From Sphingomonas sp. TDK1 (GTDB lineage: Bacteria > Pseudomonadota > Alphaproteobacteria > Sphingomonadales > Sphingomonadaceae), in the NCBI RefSeq assembly GCF_001650735.1, contig NZ_LXVY01000044.1, positions 1-64,000 of the forward strand: a stretch of 64,000 nt of DNA, in the 5' to 3' direction. Positions 59,982-64,000 of the stretch are shown piece after piece; the first letter of the stretch is position 1; each line of letters begins with the position of its first letter. The notes beneath the pieces were generated by a model. It ran no database searches. It saw only the letters and a program-made list of their open reading frames with translations, and was not told the DNA's origin. The position numbers were made by a program, and so were the translations under genes.

Positions 59982-61433
59982 TCAGATCGGGAAGTGGCCG
60001 GGCTGGGTTTCCAGCGTGATCCAGCGCAGTTCGGTGAAGCTCTCGATCCCCGCCTTGCCGCCGAACTTGCCATAGCCGGAGGCCTTCACACCGCCGAACG
60101 GCATTTGCGCCTCGTCATGCACGGTGGGCCCGTTGACATGGCAGATGCCCGACTGGATCTGCCGCGCCACCCGAAGCCCCCGCGCCGCGTCGCGCGTGAA
60201 GACCGAAGCCGACAGGCCATAGTCGGTATCGTTGGCCAGTTCGATCGCATGCGCCTCGTCGCGGGCGCGGATCACGCCGACGACGGGCCCGAAGCTCTCG
60301 TCCCGGAACAGCTTCATCGCGGGCGTGACCTTGTCGACGACATGCGCCGGCATGAGCACGCCGTCCGCGGCGCCGCCGTTCACCAGCGCCGCTCCCTGCG
60401 CCACCGCATCGTCCACCAGGCTCTGCACATGGGCGACGGTCTTGGTGTCGACCACGGCGCCCAGGGGCGTCGTGCCCGCACGCGGATCGCCGACCGCCAT
60501 GGTGGCGACCTTGGCCCTGAACTTCTCCACGAACGCATCGGCCACGGCATCGACGACGATGATCCGTTCGGTGGACATGCAGATCTGGCCCTGGTTCATG
60601 AACGCGCCGAACGCCGCGGCCTTCACCGCTTCGTCCAGATCCGCATCGTCCAGCACGATCAGCGGCGCCTTGCCGCCGAGTTCGAGCACCACCGGCTTCA
60701 GGTTCTGCGCGCACCGCACCGCGATGATCCGCCCCACGCCGGTCGATCCCGTGAAGTTCACCCGGCGCACGGCGGGCGCGTCGATCATCGCGCCGACCAC
60801 GTCGCCGGCATCTTCGGGAGCATTGGTGACGAGATTGACGATGCCGCCGCCGAAGCCGGCCTCGACGAACGCCTCGATGATCAGCGCGTGGGTGCGCGGG
60901 CATTGCTCGCTCGCCTTCAGCACCACCGTATTGCCGCAGGCGAGCGGCACCGCGATCGCGCGGGTGGCGAGGATGATCGGCGCGTTCCACGGCGCCATCG
61001 AGAGCACCACGCCCGCCGGCTCGCGCACCGCCATGGCGATGCACCCCGGCTTGTCGGAAGGAATCACCTCGCCGCTGATCTGGGTGGTGAGCCCGGCGGC
61101 CTCGCGGATCATCGACGCGGCGAGCATCAGGTTGAAGCGGGCCCAGCCCTCGGTCGCGCCGATCTCGGCCATCATCGCATCGACGAATGCGTCGGCGCGG
61201 GCCTCCATCGCGGCGGCTGCCTTGGTAAGCAGGGCGCGGCGGGCATTGGGGCCCTGCGCGGACCAGGCGGGAAATGCCGCCTGGGCGGCAGCGACGGCGG
61301 CGAGCGCATCGTCGGTGCTGGCGGCGGCGGCGGTGGTCGCCACCGCGCCGGTAACGGGGTTACGACGCTCGAAGGTACGCGCGGCCTCGCGTGGGGCACC
61401 GCCCACGCTCAGCGAAACTCGGCTTGCAGACAT
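59982..61433 (-). CDS. aldehyde dehydrogenase, vanillin dehydrogenase type
   Basis: A 483-residue NAD(P)-dependent aldehyde dehydrogenase. The catalytic Cys is in FMNQGQICMSTERI, the general base Glu in VVLELGGKAPLIVLDD, and FTGSTGVGR is the cofactor loop. AMAVREPAGVVLSMAPWNAP and the end GIESFTELRWITLETQPGHF are like vanillin and salicylaldehyde dehydrogenases (LigV, DoxF). In this operon it would oxidise vanillin from FerB to vanillate. GGAGAGG precedes the ATG. A nested inverted repeat lies just upstream. Confidence 0.87.
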   Translation of the reverse strand: MSASRVSLSVGGAPREAARTFERRNPVTGAVATTAAAASTDDALAAVAAAQAAFPAWSAQGPNARRALLTKAAAAMEARADAFVDAMMAEIGATEGWARFNLMLAASMIREAAGLTTQISGEVIPSDKPGCIAMAVREPAGVVLSMAPWNAPIILATRAIAVPLACGNTVVLKASEQCPRTHALIIEAFVEAGFGGGIVNLVTNAPEDAGDVVGAMIDAPAVRRVNFTGSTGVGRIIAVRCAQNLKPVVLELGGKAPLIVLDDADLDEAVKAAAFGAFMNQGQICMSTERIIVVDAVADAFVEKFRAKVATMAVGDPRAGTTPLGAVVDTKTVAHVQSLVDDAVAQGAALVNGGAADGVLMPAHVVDKVTPAMKLFRDESFGPVVGVIRARDEAHAIELANDTDYGLSASVFTRDAARGLRVARQIQSGICHVNGPTVHDEAQMPFGGVKASGYGKFGGKAGIESFTELRWITLETQPGHFPI

Positions 61434-61440
61434 GACCTCT

Positions 61441-61490
61441 CCTGTCCTGCGTGCTATTGTTATGTAGCATAGCTTTTATCGCAGGACAGG
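61441..61490 (-). promoter_or_regulatory. nested inverted repeat before the ferulate operon
   Basis: An 11-bp perfect inverted repeat, CCTGTCCTGCG (61441-61451) and CGCAGGACAGG (61480-61490), encloses a second one, TGCTA (61452-61456) and TAGCA (61465-61469). It begins just upstream of the ribosome binding site of the aldehyde dehydrogenase. No T-run follows, so it is not a terminator. It may be an operator, as ferulate operons are often under MarR-type repressors, or a leader hairpin. Confidence 0.6.
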
Positions 61491-61510
61491 CAAGGGGGGT
61501 CTGCGGGGTT

Positions 61511-62779
61511 TTATTTCGCGTCGGCGGCGAAGCGGAACGTCACGGCGACGGCGTCCGGAATGGTGCTGGCATCGCTCCACTGGCCCTTGCCGACCCCGAA
61601 GGCGAGGCGCTTCACCGTCGCGGTGCCGCTCGCCTGGGCGTGGTCGCCATCGATCTTGAGCGTGAAGCTTACCGGCATCGGCCTGGTCGCGCCCGCCAGC
61701 GCCAGCGTCCCGTCGGCGACATAGCCGTTACCCTGCTTGCGGATCCGCGTCGCGGTGAAGCGGGCCCTGGGATGCGCGGCGGTACCGAAGAAATCGTCGC
61801 CCTTCAGCGTGTCGTCGCGCTCCGAGTCGCCGCTGCTCACCGAGACGAGGTCGATGTCGACCGCGATCTTCGAATGGGCCAGGTCGTCGGGGCTGAACTG
61901 GATGTCGGCGGTCCAGCGGGTGAAGCGCCCGTTGATCGTCTCGCCGCTATAGACGGTGCGGAAGCCCAGCGTGCCGCCCGGCGCCACCTTCCAGCTGCGC
62001 ACGGGCATCGCGGCATCGCTCGCCGAGGCCGAGGGCGAAGGCGTCGGTTCCGGGCTGGCCGAGGCTTCCGGCGTCGGAGTCGGGGCCGGGGCGGCCGGCA
62101 GTTCGGGCGTCGAGCCCGGCGTGGGCAGCGGCTGCGAGGGCGTCGGCACGTCGGCGTGGCCCTTGTACCGCCACGAACCCGCGAAGAACGCCGCGACGCA
62201 CGCCGTCAGCGCCACGACCACCGCGATCGACAGCGCCGGGCGCCGCGACAGCGCCGCCGGCATCATCCGCCCGATCACGTCGTCGCGGAGCAGATGGTGG
62301 CGCAGCGCGCCCGCCACGTGCAGCACGAACAGCCCGGCAAGCAGCCAGCCGATCAGTCCGTGGATCGTCTCGGCCGGCGCGTTCCATGCCGTGCCGAGCG
62401 GCAGGTGCGGCAACGGAATCGTGCCGAACAGCAGCGTCGGCAGCTTCACCCGCGCGGTGGAGACGATGATCCAGCCGGTGATCGGCCCCAGGATCATCAC
62501 GCCGTACAGGCCCCAATGCACCGCGCTCGCCAGCAGCTTCAGCGCCGGAGCGCCTTCGGCGGGCGGGCGTGCGACGAACAGCCGCGTGAGCAACCGCGCC
62601 AGCGACAGCACCAGGATCAGAATGCCGACCGACTTGTGGAACTGGAATGCGATGAAGAGCGTGGAGCGCGGCAGGTCCTCCAGCGCCCAACCCAGTCCCA
62701 GCTGGAACAGCAGCAGCAGCGCCAGTGCCCAGTGGAGCAGGATCGCGATCCCGCTATATCGTTGTTTCAACCCTGCCAC
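61511..62779 (-). CDS. cytochrome b561-YceI domain fusion protein
   Basis: A 422-residue fusion. The N-terminal half is a four-helix cytochrome b561 with heme-ligand histidines in AILLHWALALLLL, FQFHKSVGILIL, ETIHGLIGWLLA and FVLHVAGALRHH. A Pro/Ser/Thr-rich linker (about residues 215-260) leads to a YceI-type lipocalin domain (FTRWTADIQFSPDDLAHSKI, FRTVYSGETING, RPMPVSFTLKIDG) that binds isoprenoids such as quinones. So electrons may pass between a quinone and the periplasm. Start is read as GTG 62779 with GAGG upstream. It is transcribed toward the ferulate operon, with 77 bp to it. Confidence 0.85.
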   Translation of the reverse strand: MAGLKQRYSGIAILLHWALALLLLFQLGLGWALEDLPRSTLFIAFQFHKSVGILILVLSLARLLTRLFVARPPAEGAPALKLLASAVHWGLYGVMILGPITGWIIVSTARVKLPTLLFGTIPLPHLPLGTAWNAPAETIHGLIGWLLAGLFVLHVAGALRHHLLRDDVIGRMMPAALSRRPALSIAVVVALTACVAAFFAGSWRYKGHADVPTPSQPLPTPGSTPELPAAPAPTPTPEASASPEPTPSPSASASDAAMPVRSWKVAPGGTLGFRTVYSGETINGRFTRWTADIQFSPDDLAHSKIAVDIDLVSVSSGDSERDDTLKGDDFFGTAAHPRARFTATRIRKQGNGYVADGTLALAGATRPMPVSFTLKIDGDHAQASGTATVKRLAFGVGKGQWSDASTIPDAVAVTFRFAADAK

Positions 62780-62857
62780 GCACTGCCTCGCTCGTTCCGA
62801 TGCGCACGCGACCCATGCCGCGCACGGAAGCGCATGATCCCGGGCTCCGAGTCGATG

Positions 62858-62879
62858 GCGCAACGACCTGATGTTGCGC
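62858..62879. promoter_or_regulatory. palindrome in the divergent gap before the second pirin
   Basis: GCGCAAC (62858-62864) and GTTGCGC (62873-62879) form a 7-bp-arm inverted repeat with an 8-base spacer. It lies in the 290-bp divergent gap between the cytochrome-YceI gene and the pirin gene, where I see no gene. It is a candidate operator of unknown regulator. Confidence 0.4.
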
Positions 62880-63069
62880 TTTCCCGATGCCGCTCGACAA
62901 GTGCGCGCCCGGAAACGCAGCGTTCCACGCGGCTCCACATCGCCGGAAGCGCAACCCGTGCCGCGGTAGGGGGTGCGGGAAATGCCCGCCTGCGGCCATC
63001 ACTTGTCAGGGTTTCCTGAGGAACGGGCTAGGGCATGCGGACGATTTGGGCACTGGTACGGAGGCAGGC

Positions 63070-63891
63070 ATGAGCCGCGCGTCGATCGAGCGGGTGGACC
63101 GCGTCGGCGGCTTCAATGCGCTGGGCCCGGGGGCGAAGAACCGCTTCGTCGTGGATCCCGCGCATATCGACCGGCAGCTTCCCTTCATCCTGCTGGTGGA
63201 GGATTTCCTCGAGCCCGGCTCCGGCTTTCACCCCCACCCCCATCGCGGGCTGGAGACGGTCACCGTCCTGCTGTCCGGCCGCCTTCGCCACGGCGATCAT
63301 CTGGGCAACAGCGGCATTCTGGGCGAAGGCGACGTGCAGTGGATGACCGCGGGCCGGGGCATCGAGCATGGCGGCGAGCCGGTCGACGGCCCGGTCCATG
63401 CCCTGCAGCTTTGGCTCGCCCTCCCCGCCCGCTTGCGCCGCAGCGCGCCGGGCACGCGTGAACAACGCAAGGCGCAGGCCGTGCTCGAAACCGGCCCCGG
63501 CCATGTCGTCCATAGCTACGGAATCGCGCCGCCCGAGGGCGCGGCCTGGAGCGAATGGCCCCTCACGATCCGCCATGTGCAGCTGGATGCCGGCGCAGCG
63601 ATGCATCTGCCCATGCCGATCGGCGAACGGATGTTCCTCTACGTCCTGGCCGGCGCGCCGGTCGTGGCGGGCCGGTCCTGCGCGCCGGGCGAGGTCCTCT
63701 GGCTGCGCCCGGACGCGGCCCCCGCCGACGTAACGGTGACCTGCACGCAGGCGGCAACCGTGATCGCCTATGCCAGCCCGATCTTCGCCGAGCCGATCGT
63801 GGCCTATGGCCCGTTCGCGGGCGGCAGCATGGCGGAGATCGAAGCCGCCTATGCGGATGCCCGGACCGGCCGCCTTCTTGCCGACGCGTGA
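63070..63891 (+). CDS. pirin family protein (second copy)
   Basis: A 273-residue bicupin of the pirin family. The metal site is in GSGFHPHPHRGLETVTVLLS and GRGIEHGGEPV; LQLWLALPARLR and the C-terminal cupin (GERMFLYVLAGAPVVAGRS) are standard. It is longer than the pirin at 24249 and belongs to a different subgroup. Start 63070 has GGAGG 5-6 bases upstream. Quercetinase-type or regulatory activity cannot be told apart by sequence. The last 109 bases of the window after its stop show no feature. Confidence 0.9.
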   Translation: MSRASIERVDRVGGFNALGPGAKNRFVVDPAHIDRQLPFILLVEDFLEPGSGFHPHPHRGLETVTVLLSGRLRHGDHLGNSGILGEGDVQWMTAGRGIEHGGEPVDGPVHALQLWLALPARLRRSAPGTREQRKAQAVLETGPGHVVHSYGIAPPEGAAWSEWPLTIRHVQLDAGAAMHLPMPIGERMFLYVLAGAPVVAGRSCAPGEVLWLRPDAAPADVTVTCTQAATVIAYASPIFAEPIVAYGPFAGGSMAEIEAAYADARTGRLLADA

Positions 63892-64000
63892 TGCGCACCG
63901 GCCGAAATCCGTGACAGCGTACAAGCCTGACAGGAAAGCCGCACCCGAGCGCGGGGCGACACCCCCTTCCCCCATCCCCCGCCCGCAGCCGGAAGGGCGC

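Noticed and set aside
62780-63069. Extended N-termini for the cytochrome-YceI and pirin proteins
   Set aside because: Open frames continue into the gap on both strands but the added residues have no family match, and good ribosome binding sites lie at the chosen starts.

Overview
The window is about 64 kb of GC-rich DNA with short intergenic gaps. The gene content points to an alphaproteobacterium of the Sphingomonas type. CtrA, a PEP-CTERM exported protein, a DUF2794 protein, a large TonB-dependent receptor, a FerA/FerB-type ferulate pathway and many GC-rich palindromic intergenic repeats all fit. It reads as ordinary chromosome. I see no insertion sequence, integrase, CRISPR array, tRNA or rRNA. 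No species is claimed.

Layout. 0-8 kb: end of a proline-rich protein, an SDR enzyme, a membrane protein, DUF2794, serine acetyltransferase divergent from a TauE-type permease, then the peroxide defence block ahpC-ahpF-oxyR. 7.8-13.2 kb: a decayed ParDE-type toxin-antitoxin pair, moaE-moaD-pgsA, an APH(3')-like kinase, an LplT-like MFS protein, a 54-residue membrane protein and a LacI regulator. 13.3-27.5 kb: rnr, a PEP-CTERM protein, threonine ammonia-lyase coupled to a 2OG-Fe(II) oxygenase-like protein, an amidohydrolase, an HPP protein, dgkA, ctrA, an AI-2E-type permease, a LysR gene divergent from pirin-wrbA, an RluA-type synthase with arfB, and fRMsr.

27.5-41 kb is the accessory heart of the window. 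The first part is a TonB receptor, a GH89 alpha-N-acetylglucosaminidase and a NagX/HGSNAT-like membrane protein, behind a perfect GTGGT-AAT-ACCAC palindrome; this looks like an amino-sugar uptake and trimming unit. The second part is a three-gene cyanophycin cassette, cphA-iaaA-cphB, with overlapping genes and a perfect FNR/FixK-type box (TTGAT-N4-ATCAA) 77 bp upstream. A secreted GH2 glycosidase follows.

41-49 kb: an RBBP9-like hydrolase, two sensor kinases with no adjacent response regulator, a DUF3052-like protein, an iodotyrosine-deiodinase-like nitroreductase, a DUF418 protein, and bfd-bfr iron storage genes behind a Fur-like box. 49-55 kb: the housekeeping cluster panB, yfgM-like, bamB, der, then small genes. 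55-61.5 kb: a ferulate-to-vanillate operon (aldehyde dehydrogenase, DUF3237, ferB, ferA, MFS transporter). The window ends with a cytochrome b561-YceI fusion and a second pirin.

Working together: AhpC/AhpF/OxyR, WrbA, the pirins, fRMsr, Bfd and Bfr form a strong oxidative-stress and iron theme. Cyanophycin storage, amino-sugar scavenging and ferulate breakdown suggest a free-living or plant-associated heterotroph that stores nitrogen. All positional calls are direct readings of the sequence. Functional calls rest on recognised motifs and have not been confirmed by database search.
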